Origin: Blumeriella jaapii
Lineage: Eukaryota; Ascomycota; Leotiomycetes; Helotiales; Drepanopezizaceae
DNA: 64,000 nt
Direction: 5' to 3'
Assembly: GCA_009599575.1 (NCBI GenBank)
Contig: VWND01000064.1
Location: forward strand, 1,240,001 to 1,304,000
Shown: piece after piece, positions 23,197 through 34,130 of the stretch
How the letters are laid out: every line of letters begins with the position of its first letter
Numbering within the stretch: position 1 is the stretch's first letter
Made by a program: the position numbers and the translations under genes
Notes under the pieces: model-generated
The model's database searches: none
What the model saw: the letters and a program-made list of their open reading frames with translations, nothing else
Told to the model about the DNA's origin: nothing

Positions 23197-26100
23197 GGAT
23201 GAATTCATTTGATTTCAGATGACGTCGATGGGGTTTGCCGCATAAGAAGTGCTTTTCTTCATGGCCCGATTCTGCGAAGCTTGCGACAGCGAACTACTGC
23301 ATCGGCAACGTATTCTGACAGGTGCAGCGCAGAGCAGGAAGTCTTTCTTCAGGTCTGTACATCGTACTCTCCGTACAGTCACGGATCCCACTCTCCACTG
23401 ACTGGCTGACTGACTGAGCTGCATTCCGCCGAGTCAGGTATGGAGGGTGTGGTTGTGCTTGTTCTGAGTACTGGAAAAGTAGCTTGTAGCTTGTAGCTTT
23501 GTGGTTTCCAGCCAATAGCCAGCTGGCCAACATCGTGATGCGTGCGATAGGATGCGATGCGGCAACCCCCCAAAGTGGACCTGTGGACCTGCACAGCTGT
23601 ACTCCGTACGGAGAAACATACATGAAGTACTGACGATGTACCTCTACGTACAGATTCCGATGCTGCGCACCCCAGCCATCGCGTCGTGTCGCATCATCGC
23701 AAGCGGTCCCCCAGAAGCAGCCGCTGCACGGCATCTCTCGTCGCGGCACCGGATTCGTCGGTGTGGGACGACGACCACGATCGGTCCGGGGTAATGGTTC
23801 GGATCTCCGCCAGGGCAATCGCTCCGCCTGCTTGCCTGGCCCCCTTTCTCTATTCTTTCCTGCCGCCGAGGAAGAGTCTGGCAGTTAGCACTGCATGGCT
23901 GGTTCGAGAAAGACAGTTGCACGCTTTCCACTCGCAAATTCGAGTCTGCTTGGCCTGGCTGGCTGCAGTGGGCGTGCTTGTTGCGGGCCTCGCGAAGCAG
24001 ACCGCGACTGGGGCCGAAGCGCCAGATGGGCATTTGGGGATAAGGGATCTCGAGTTGGGATGGGCTGAGCGTTGACACGCGCTTCAGTTGAAGCAATCGG
24101 TCGAGCAGTGCTCTGCCCAGTGGGTTGTTGGCTGCATTCGTGCGAAGGATGGATCTATGTTCAGTATCGACGCGGGAGAGAGAGGAAGAGAGGAGAGAGA
24201 GGAAAGGTGATGGATGGGTGCGCGCTACACGTGCAGAGTCAGGTGACGTGCGAATCACCGCTATTCCTTCTTGGCTCTAGCTCCGTCTTTTCCCTTGCCT
24301 TCCGCCGTTCCTTTTCCTGTCTTTCTTTCCACGACACACTCACTCACTGACTGACTTTACCTACCACTGACTTCGTCCCTCACCACAACGCACGACTCTC
24401 TGATCGATCGACTGCCTTTCCCTCTCGCCGCCCGTGAACCGTGAACCAAGAACCAAGAACCAACGAACCGATCATAATCTCGCAAGCTATGCCCTTCTGG
24501 ACCGTGGCCCCCAGCGGACCGCGCCTTTCCCGTGCCGCTGCCATGCGCTTCTACAGTACAGCACATTACAGTAGTTCGACTTCTGCTTGCTGCCAACTGC
24601 TGGCCTGCTCGCACTCGCCGCCTCGGATCGGTTCTTTGCTGCGAAACACGCTCCTGCAGCTTGCCGTGCCGCCGCCCGCATCGAGGTTAGCGGGGCTGTG
24701 GGGGATCGGAGAAGTCCTTGCAGTAGGACTCCATTCTACCTTCAACCTGGTCCATCGCAGCCCTTAACCCTCGACTTTACCAGCCCGTCGGGATTCGGCC
24801 AGGGGGTGCGTGTTGCCAGTCTTCAGTGTTGGGCCTGAGCATCAGCCAGTCGGCCGTCGTTCATTCGATGGTCTGTGGTGGTCGAAGCGCTGCCGCCTTC
24901 GCAACGACCACGACGACAACGACAACAACAGCGACAGCAACCACAGATGCCATCCATCCCTTGGTTCGTTCGAACCGCCTCCAACAGACGCAAGCTGAAT
25001 TTCGACGGGACCGACCGGAACGCGGCTGGTGACAAGTCACATCCTCCGCTCTCTTTTCTGGCGACCCTGGATCTTCCTTCCCTCGGTCCATGGTTGGGAA
25101 AGTCGCTGGCCGTCACGCTGTGCGGTGAGTTCGTCACCGTGGAGAAGTCCGCCTCTGGTCAGATGTGGAACCGCGAAAGCATCAACGAGATCACCAGAGT
25201 GGATGGGGCAGAGGTGTGTGTGACCAGCAGCGCAAGGTGAGAGATACCGACGAAACACACGCAGCTTGTGACTTCATCAGCTGGGTCCCATAGGGATGGG
25301 TTCCAGCGGGTATGACGGGTGTAACGTATCCTCCCATTCACCCCGGATTATGGAGACGATATGCCGTGCCGTCTGCTGTGACCGGTCTACCGTAACGTGA
25401 TTCGGTGAGAGAAGTCTCGAGTTCTCCCAGTATCGGCAGCGTGATGGAGAGACAGACAGACCCCAACCTTTCAATGCTCGATGCTGTAGCTGGTGCCTTC
25501 ACTGGGAATTGTTGGTGCGCTGCACGGCGAGCAAGCACAGCATGATCGGTTCGTCCGAAGGTACCTCAGAGAAGGGAAGACAAGGGAAGAGAGATTCGGA
25601 ATCGTATGTACGATACCGATACGGGTCAGGTCAGGTATGTGTCGGTAAAGGCAAGCAGTACTGTGTGAGGGAGGTGTTCGCATTGACCGGCTTATACGTC
25701 CGCGATTGACGAACGGGTCGGGAGATTTCCCGGCTCCCCCGGCCCTGGCAGGATTACTCGAAGGGGGAGAAGAGGGGGGAGGCGTACTTACAGTACAGTA
25801 TGTACGTGTTGTTTGTTAATAAGCTTCCAGGGTCCAATCAGTCACTTTCGAAGATGTTTTCTATCCTCGGTCAGACGAGTGGCCGACCTCAGCCTCATTT
25901 CGTTTCAACTTCTCTTAATTCTATTCTCTTCCCACCTCAAGGATCTCATGTACCCCTACGCTACACCCTACCTACACCCTGCCCCCGGCAGCAGCCGCAA
26001 TAACCGCTGAAACGATGAATCGGTGACCACTAGAGCTCTAGCCTCTCTCTACCTGTGGCTCTGCATCTTGGCTCCACTCGGCACACGTGAACTGCCTGCC

Positions 26101-26880
26101 CTGGCGGATCCACTGATCGCCACGGGCCGTCAACCCCCTTAAGTTTGAGGCGAGCAGCGATTTCCTTGAAGTGCAAGTCGCTCACGCGACCCCGGACAGG
26201 GAATATTTGGAATTCCGGACGGCGGCGGCTCTTGTATTCTCTTGTATCATTCATCTATCCTACGACTACTGTACGCTTGTTGTACCCACGATATGTGTGC
26301 GGAGGAGGGAGGAGGGAAGACTTGTTGAGTTTGTGGTACCGAAACGACCATGCAATCAGTGATTGTGGAAAGGTTAGGTGTATGTAAGGGTAAGTGAGTA
26401 CCTGTCCTGCACGTACTGTACATAGGTACAGTGCTGTCAGGTGGAAGGGAGTGCGCTCGGTCCGGACGGCATGGCACGACCCTTATAATAAGGTCGGTAC
26501 GATCAAAACCTCAAGATCAGAAATTCGAGAAGCTCGTCATCTCCGGCCCGCACACCACGTCTGCCGCTGTCGTCGCCATGGCTGCTAAGCTGTGAGCATA
26601 AGAATAAGCCTGGCCTGGCCAGCTGGCCAACGTCGAACAGGGGCTCGGATGCAGGTCAGAAAGTGGTGAGGAAAGAAAGAGATTCTGCTGCTCTCTGCTG
26701 CTCTCGTCCCAAAAGTAGATGGGTCGAAGCGGGACCCCTACTACGTCCCCTGCCTTTGCCTTTGCCTTGCCTTGCCTTTGCCTTTGCCTTACATACAGCA
26801 AAGTGTAAAGCCAGCATTTACATCGTATCTCAGATGGTGTTTGGAGGCACGCAAGATCCATGATCCATGATCCCTGGCGC
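23197..26880. other. Gene-free region upstream of the Azf1-like gene
   Basis: Open frames here (for example 204 codons on minus at 23644-24258) overlap frames on the other strand and carry no domain. Low-complexity CAA/CGA-type runs at about 24895-24945. Nothing supportable as a gene. Confidence 0.45.
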
Positions 26881-27020
26881 CCTTGCATGTACATGTGTAC
26901 GTACTGTACACAGTACAGTACATGTACTTACGTAGAAGGGCAAGGGCTTTTCGAGGTTGTCTACAGTACATACCGACTGGTGCCAGTACTGGACTGTACT
27001 GTACGATGTACACAGTACAC
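26881..27020. repeat. GTAC/TACAGTAC motif cluster
   Basis: Repeated GTACTGTACACAGTAC-like words within 140 bases, the same motif family as at 418-490 and 1006-1088. Confidence 0.6.
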
Positions 27021-27134
27021 GAAGCTGAGCCGAATACTGTGCCCGAGCATGGCGATGACTGTGGCAGCTTTTCGAATCAAGTGATTGGTGATGGAATGAC
27101 ATGAATGGATAGATGGATGGATTCTTTGATGCCC

Positions 27135-27190
27135 TCTTATCCCAGTCTCCGCGGTCGGTCTGTCGGTCTGTCTGTCTGTCTATCTATGTA
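27135..27190 (+). repeat. GTCT tetranucleotide microsatellite
   Basis: Runs of GTCGGTCT and GTCTGTCT followed by CTATCTAT, a short imperfect tetranucleotide repeat. Confidence 0.7.
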
Positions 27191-27329
27191 CCTCTTTCTA
27201 CAGTAGTCATGCCCACTTCACCGTCCGACTGTCTCGTGTTTATGGCATCCACGCTTGGGCTACGACTTAGCCGAGCAACTTGACTAGACTAGACAGACGT
27301 CTCTGGCCAGTCTGCACTTCTCGTTGGCC

Positions 27330-27530
27330 CCCTTCTCGTCTCTCGTCTCTCTCTCTCTCTCGTCTCTTCGTTTCTCGTTTCTCGTCTCTCGTCTCTCTTC
27401 TCTCGTCTCTTCGTCTCTCGTCTCTCGTCTCTCGTCTCTCGTCTTTCGTCTCTCGTCTCTCGTGGCTCATCTCTCATCTCACACATCCCTCCCCCTCCCC
27501 TCCCCCTCCCCCTCCCCCCCCCCCCCCTCA
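27330..27530 (+). repeat. Polypyrimidine CTCGTCT tract ending in poly-C
   Basis: About 150 bases of nearly pure pyrimidine built from a CTCGTCT-like 7-mer, then CCCTCCCC blocks and a run of ~14 C at about 27517-27530. The minus strand of the last 45 bases has at least six runs of four or more G, enough for a G-quadruplex. It lies ~1.1 kb upstream of the Azf1-like start. Confidence 0.9.
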
Positions 27531-28651
27531 CCAATCTTCGCCCTTCTTTTCCGCATCCCCTGCACGAGGCTGCTAGATCGATGCGGCAGCCAATACTCCA
27601 CCGAGTAGATCCTTTTCCCCCAAGTCCAGCACCCACGCACGCAATCTATCAGTCTACCTGTCTGTGTCATTCCCCACCCCACGCAGCCGGACAGCTACTG
27701 CTCGCAGCTCAGCTCGCCGCATGGCCGACAAGAAAAATGCGTAGCCACTACGGCCCTGCGCCATTCCCCCGCGGGTCTGTTCGCGCTTGTCCATCTACGC
27801 TTGTCTCCCGGATTGCTGCGGGCGTGACATACCCCCGTCGTCGACCCCCTAGTCGTCTTTTGCAAGTACTGGCACTCACTTGCTTAGTGCCATCTGAATC
27901 CTTCGGAGAGCGTTCCTCGTGGGCTATGAACCTCCAATTCTCCGTGAACAACAGCGTCTCGACGGGGACATGACGGCCTAGCACGAAGAAGGCCTTGCCA
28001 GTCCATGTCACTGCTTCCCGGTCCGGCGCCTGTCATTGGCGCGGGACCCGTCGGCGGGCGCGGGATGGCGGTTTCTTGATCACCGTGGACTGCCGCTCGG
28101 AACGAAGTGGGGGCTGATGAGCAGCCGTTTTTATATATGAAGAGACATCCTTCGATGAGCGAGTGAAATCCGGAACACAGCTTACACAAGTCCCCACGAC
28201 GAACCGATTGGCAACCGCTCACAACGACTCACCCTACGCCACTACTTTTCCAAAGTCTCAGTCCCAGTAGTCCACCGATACCACAAGCAGCACCCGACAT
28301 TATCATCATCATCATCGAGTCAGTCTTCCTGAACCTGGACATGAACCCGGAGTATACTCCTCGGTAACAGCTCATCATCGGCACGCCCTATCGTCCTATC
28401 CAGTCCCTTTTAGGAGACCTGACCTTTGCTTCGAGCTCCTTATCTGCTTCGTGCACTCTACCTGGTATCCAGTCTACTACTTCTTCACTTAAATACACTT
28501 TCTGAGTAGCGACATCACTTCTATCCCACAGACGTCTTGCCTTGAGCAAGCCATAACCGGCAAACTGGCAGTCATCACACACGCACCAGGTCAGGCCTGG
28601 GGTCGTTGGTCTGAGCAGACCACCGAGCAACCGGTCCAACACTTTTATGCA
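27531..28651 (+). promoter_or_regulatory. Probable promoter and long leader of the Azf1-like gene
   Basis: A TATATA element at about 28132-28138 lies ~515 bases upstream of the chosen ATG. The stretch downstream is CA-rich and holds ATCATCATC repeats near 28300, typical of long leaders of fungal regulatory genes. Several short upstream ATGs occur. The transcription start cannot be placed. Confidence 0.35.
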
Positions 28652-30361
28652 ATGAATATCTCGGGGCTAGCTCAGTCCTATGATTCTCGAGCAGTGTCTT
28701 CTTCTGCCTCCCTTCCCGGGGCCATCATGGCCCCTCAGTATGCGCCAGTTCAACCTTACGGCGTCGCGAACGTCCACAACGTAGCCGCTCAACCAAAGCC
28801 GCAACCACAGCACAATCCTTTTACCTACAACGCTTACTCTGGAGCAAACACGAATATCGTTCCGGCGTTCGCCTCCAATCCACCAAACATCAATTTCATC
28901 CAGCAAAGACCACTTCCACGCTTGAGTGAAGGCAGAGATAGTAGACTTCAGACCGTCTCGTTTGCTCGAGAAACGAAGCCGAGATACGTCCAAGAACATC
29001 ACCACCAGAGTCCCCCAGTCAAATGCGAGTCGTCAGTATGGCCAGTCTCTAGCCCTGTCGTTCAGTCTTCCAACTCGACGAGCACCAACGAGGCTAGTCC
29101 GAGTAAACCCGAAGAAGCGAAGTTTGGCACCCCGATGGACGTACTCTTGAGAGTCATCCAGGCAAAGTCGCAGACAGAATCGCAGACAGCCACCTCTGGT
29201 GAAGAAAAGAAGAAATCTTCGGTAGGTCCCCATCGCTGTCCAATACGAGCTTGCCCTTCGCATGGTAGTGCACCTTCCAAAAGAGTAGAGAAGAACCTCA
29301 AGCTGACGCTTCAGGACCTCTAGGATACCAGCAACCCAAAGCCGGGCAGGAAACGCTACCAATGTACGATCAACGGCTGCAACCAGAGCTTTTATCAGAA
29401 GACACATCTTGACATCCACGAGCGGAAGCACACAGGAGCGAAGCCATATGTAAGTTTACAGTGGCACGACACTGTTCTGTAGGCATTCGTTGATTTTTGC
29501 TCTAGTCTTGTAAAGAGCCCGGCTGTGACCGAAGATTCTCCCAGCTTGGAAATCTCAAGGTAATCTACCTTCAATGTGTAGTCACAAAACGAACCTTGAC
29601 ACTAACAGGAACCCTCCAGACCCATGAACGCCGACACTCCGGCGAGAAGCCTTTCCCATGTCCATTATGCGACAAATGTTTTGCCCAGCGAAGCAATGTT
29701 CGACAGCATATGATTGTGCATCAAGGAGTCAAGCCCTTCTTGTGCCGGTTTGGCGAAAATGGGAACGAGTGCGGGAAGCAGTTCACCCAGCTTGGCAATC
29801 TTAAGGTACGTTTTTGATTGTCGCTCTCTATAAATACAAGATCTATCATCTAAGGTCGATGCTAACATCAAGTCCCGTGTGTACTAGTCCCACTGCAACA
29901 AATTTCACAAGGACATGATAGCAAAGCTGACGGAGAAATATGCGTCGTTCGAAGAGGGCGACTACGTACCTCCCGCCGACAAGGAACTCTGGGAATACTT
30001 CGCTAAACTGTACAAAAACCTTAACAAAGGGATCAAGGGACGTGGCAAGGACCGCCGAGTCGGGACCAGCTCGCGCGTTCTCGGCAACAACATGCGCAAC
30101 CTGAACATTGCACCATCAAGAGGCTGCCATGGATATGGTATAAGCGGGTATGGAAGGAGGCCAGGGGAGATGGGGATGGTAAGGCCTGGGTACGAACACA
30201 AGTTTGAGATCTTCGAAGGGAGTGATGGAAGTCAGAGCGATTACTCCATGCACTCGAGTCCAAGCTCGGAAGGTACGTACGTGGACGCTCACCCGGATGT
30301 GTTTGCCGACCATTCACGGGTGCACATCCAGTTGGCGTTTGGAGACAGGATGGCATACTGA
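28652..30361 (+). CDS. Azf1-like C2H2 zinc-finger transcription factor
   Basis: Exons 28652-29221, 29324-29449, 29506-29559, 29620-29805 and 29888-30361 (469 residues). The first 190 residues are a disordered Gln/Pro/Ser/Asn-rich region. Four tandem fingers follow at ~200-320: [57 protein letters not shown], and a fourth starting [16 protein letters not shown]. The TGAKPY and SGEKPF linkers are intact. After the fingers comes a conserved-looking block ([14 protein letters not shown]...[11 protein letters not shown]). Finger order and sequence match the yeast Azf1 group, which binds DNA to control carbon-source and cell-wall genes; the target set here is unknown. Introns split the finger region three times. 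The upstream intergenic space is ~14.8 kb, unusually long. Confidence 0.9.
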
Positions 30362-32973
30362 ATGTTGCGAGCCTGACGACGGGAGGAAGCTGTAGATGTT
30401 GGGGCGAAGAGCCGGACATACGGGACGATCAAAGCAAAGCACACGATAAGCGAAAAAAGACCATTTGCCATGACTGACGAGCGAACGAACGACTACGAGA
30501 CGGTGGGAAATAGCACGAAGAATGCTCACAGCACGACGACATCGATGTGTAATACCAACAACGGGGGAACGACGAGCTGAACATAGAAGCTGCGCATAGA
30601 CGACAGGATATAGCGCTGGATGGGAAAACATCTTTGCAAGAATTTTTTTGTTAAGGGAGGGCGGAGAATGGACCTGTCATTCTCTCTCTCGTTTTCGCCT
30701 TTATCATTTTACTTGCGTCGCATTCTTCCCTTGGGTTCGGATAATAGGTGCTAGGGAACGAAGTCGACATGAAGTCGCATTGCAATGTTTCTTCCTTTCA
30801 TTTTCACTCTTGTTCGGACGCGGCTTTCGCTTCGCTCCACACAGCGTACATTCACTTAACCACTTTGCTTAGAAGGGCAGGAGGGAGGAGGTAGATAGAT
30901 TTAGATAGCACTGTCTGTTTTCTTTTCCTTTGCCTACATCTCACTCTGCCACCTCGCAGTAGCTCGTTTCTTTCCAAAAAATACTCTCTCGGGTTTTTCT
31001 TCTTAGGAAGAAGGGGCTGGTTGTCCGGCTGGTTGGTTGCATTGTTCACCAGCGACAAAGTCTATCTATTCCTTGTTTGTCTGTTCTCTTCTGTTTGTTT
31101 GCGCGCTGCTGCTGCTTTTAAAGTTTAGCCAATATTGAAAAATCTTGGACCCTGACTACCTCTACCGTACCTCTCTAATTTGCTTGAGTGGAAGTGGCAT
31201 ATTGTACACAGTACTGTATGTAACTATCTAAGTGCCTTGATTTGGGGTCCTAGTCCCATCTTCTCCTTTCCTGTAAATCATAGGCACTACTGTATCTGTG
31301 TGCAAAGTGCACTTTGGTCTCACTGGCGAGTGACGCAATATGACTCGATACGATACGATACGATATGAGACTTAAAAAGGGGAGGGCAAGGATAAAGGCG
31401 AGGTCTCGCTCGCTCTCTCGCTTATTCCCTAAGTTCGCAGGGAAGTATACTCTATAGGTAGCGCACTCTGTACTAACGAGGCAAGGAAGAGCAAGGGCAA
31501 GGGACATCCCTACCAAACTTTCTCTCTGGATCTGGACAGTGGAACGGAAGAATGGCATTTATTCTGATCTGATTTGACCTGATCTGAGCAAGGGTCGTTT
31601 AGGGTAGGCAAGAGTATTTGGAATTTTAAACTCAAGTAAACTTCTTGGATGATAGACATTGACAGGTTGATAAGTAGATAGGTAGCCCTGCTGCGCGACT
31701 TGGCCTTGCCAGTTCAAAGTCGGGGAATACGGTGGTTCACCTGATGCCCGGTGGAGAAGAATGTTGGTTGGAGAAGGAGAAGAAGAAGAAGCGATCACCC
31801 GTCTGAATGACTAGTAGTGGCAAATGTCGGCTTGTGACAGAGGAATGTCCAAATACCCTGCTGCTGCTGCTTGCTTTGCCTGTACAATCGATAGTGCCAG
31901 TTTGTTGGATTCTTCTGAGTTTCGCATTGTCCGAGTGGTGTTCTGGCGTCGCAAACCATCAATCTAGCGTGAATTCTCCATTTCCCGTTGAGTGTTCCTT
32001 CATAGTTAACGCAATGCGCCCGGTAGAAGCCCGGTGCGGTGCGGTGCGGTGCGGTGCAGGCTTCACCGCCTGTGGTCAACACAGAGAGGGCCTGGATGTT
32101 GCCGCTTGCTTGTGCTACAGTACCAGGTTTGTTGGATCTGATCTGACATGCGATCGATGGAATGGAGAAATAAGGGGGACATAGGTGCCAAGAGATGCTG
32201 TACAAGGTTGCCGCGCAGTGCTTGCTTGGTGTGTGTGTGTGGTAGGGTGGTGAGAGTTTCATCGCACAGCACGACAGTGCTTTACGATGTACGAGTACAG
32301 ACTGTTGTGGCTATGTACGGGACGAACCTTCGCAACGGAGTCTGACGTGCGCTGTGACGTACGGACTTTATACTTCCAATGATCGCCGCCCGTTTTCAGC
32401 GTCTGTCGTAGTTTTATCGGGGAGAAATATCCATGACAGGAGACGGAGAATGGTCAAGTGATGTCGGGGGCTTGGGGCTCAGAACGGTGAGGCGAGAAAC
32501 GTGGGGCCCATCCCCGGCGCAGATCCGTGCAAGGCGATCCCTGCCAGATGGACCTGGGGACGTGAGTTGTCCAAGTCGAGACTCGAGAGGCGCGCCAGTA
32601 TTGAGGTTGATTGCATCTCTCTTCGGGAGATCCTCCTTCTCCACTATTTGCTTACGTCGTACTCGTGCTGGCAGGACTTCGGTCTCCATGTCGGCATGCA
32701 TGTTCCATGCCCGAGGTCGAGAGACTTTCCAAGTGGCGGGCTTGACTCCGCACTCAGGGTGACACGCAGACAGTAGGGGCCGGTTTTCTAGCCGCACGAG
32801 CAGATGGCACGTTCTCCAAAAAGACCAGATGAAAGGCTACGACAATCGAGATCTGACTGGGGGGTTGGATCGGGCAATGGCCACGCGGCTTAGCTGTATG
32901 CGCACGACAAGAGCTGCAGTACACAAACATGGGCATAATGAGTTGACCTGTCGCTTGTTCGTTTACCAGACGA
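30362..32973. other. Intergenic region, 2.6 kb
   Basis: 3' region of the Azf1-like gene and of URM1, which converge here. Short simple repeats: GATAC at 31345-31365, GGTGC at 32035-32058, GT at 32228-32243. Open frames at 32414-32797 overlap on both strands and show no motif. No gene supported. Confidence 0.5.
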
Positions 32974-33614
32974 TCAGCCTCCATGGAGAGTTGAGACGAA
33001 GAGGATGTTGTCGTTGGGTTGCAGGACGTATGCGGCCTCGCCTTCGAGTTCCCAATCGGCATCGTTGATCAGGACCAGGATTCCCGGGCGGCTGCGTGCA
33101 CAAGTCATCAGTAAGGCATCGCCATGTGTTGGTTTCTCCCAAGGGGACAGAAACATGTTGGAAGATGGTGGGTGATCGCGAAGCGCGGCGACAGTAGCGC
33201 CAGTGACGCTCTGCAGCTGATTGACCAAGACAACGCAAAGCACGTTCTGCTGGGTTGAAGACATGTATAGAACAGGGCGTGAAGGGAGCGGTGTATGATA
33301 GTGCAGGGCGGCTAGAGGTCGTGGCTTACACGTGCCCGTCTTCCAGCACAAACATCTCCTTCCTGGGGTCCTTCATGAGCTCCTCGCAGAGATGGCCGAC
33401 CAGCCATCCGACGTTGGTAGCAATGCCGTTGTCATCTTTGGCAGGCACTTCGATGCGGTGCTTACGCTCGTCGGAGAAAAGCATCTCCAGGCCACCACTG
33501 CTTGAAGCGTTAGCAAAGTCTGCACCCCACGCGCCGCAGAATCTGGGCGGAGCATCAGTGCAGGAACACTTGCGAGAACTCGATGGTGAGAGGGATCGTG
33601 GCTTGAGATGCCAT
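32974..33614 (-). CDS. URM1: Ubiquitin-related modifier Urm1
   Basis: Three exons: 33614-33574, 33497-33330 and 33091-32974 (108 residues). Urm1 is a beta-grasp sulfur carrier. Its C-terminal thiocarboxylate donates sulfur for 2-thiolation of wobble U34 in tRNA-Lys, -Glu and -Gln, and it can also conjugate to proteins. The sequence has the Urm1 start [20 protein letters not shown], a central HRIEVPAK region, [13 protein letters not shown], and ends STLHGG with the essential terminal Gly-Gly immediately before the stop. The first intron (33573-33498) uses a GC donor (GCAAGT): only this joins IEF-S to GGLEML in frame. The second is GTAAGC...CAG. It is divergent from ELP2, which serves the partner modification on the same tRNA base. 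Confidence 0.95.
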
Positions 33615-34130
33615 CGTGGAGTCGTCGAGGTGGTGAGGGTGTTGGGGAGAGGATTTCGAGCTGTGAGAGGTTGGAAGAGAGGAGCCAGAGACATGAGATG
33701 AGGTTGTACTAACCTTTTCGCTTAGCGCGATGCTCACGTTTTGATTTCTCCCTCGTAGGGGCCGAAAGAGCCGCGCAAGGCCGCTATTGACGCTGCTTAT
33801 ACATGAAGGGATGGATGCGTCTGTAGATGGATGGGCGTCTTGAATCGATAGCTTCGCAAGGTTGGGGTTTTGGCATTCGATTGTTCGCTGCACATCTCAA
33901 GACCCGTGCTATCGCAGTCACGATGCAATTTTTCCCCTTTGCCGAGAAGTCTTCCACCCCCACCAGACCCCGTGTTCGATCCGACCTCGAATGTCAAGCA
34001 GTCGAGCGGCCTGACAGCTCTTCGTCTCGACAGGCTGCTGGGTGGACAGAACATTCAATGAACTCCCTGGTTTCGGCGTGGTGTTCCCTATCACAGTTCG
34101 TGGAGTTGTGCCCGCATCCTCAATCTGAAG
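33615..34130. promoter_or_regulatory. Divergent URM1-ELP2 promoter
   Basis: 516 bases separate the two start codons. There is no coding signal in between. I see no clear TATA box. Shared control is inferred from the arrangement and from the linked functions of the two genes. Confidence 0.5.

Noticed and set aside
23644..24258. Minus-strand open frame of 204 codons
   Set aside because: Low-complexity Arg/Ser/Pro product, overlapped by a comparable frame on the other strand, no motif.
27267..27636. Open frames encoding Arg/Glu/Asp repeats or Ser/Leu repeats
   Set aside because: They are simply translations of the CTCGTCT repeat and its complement.
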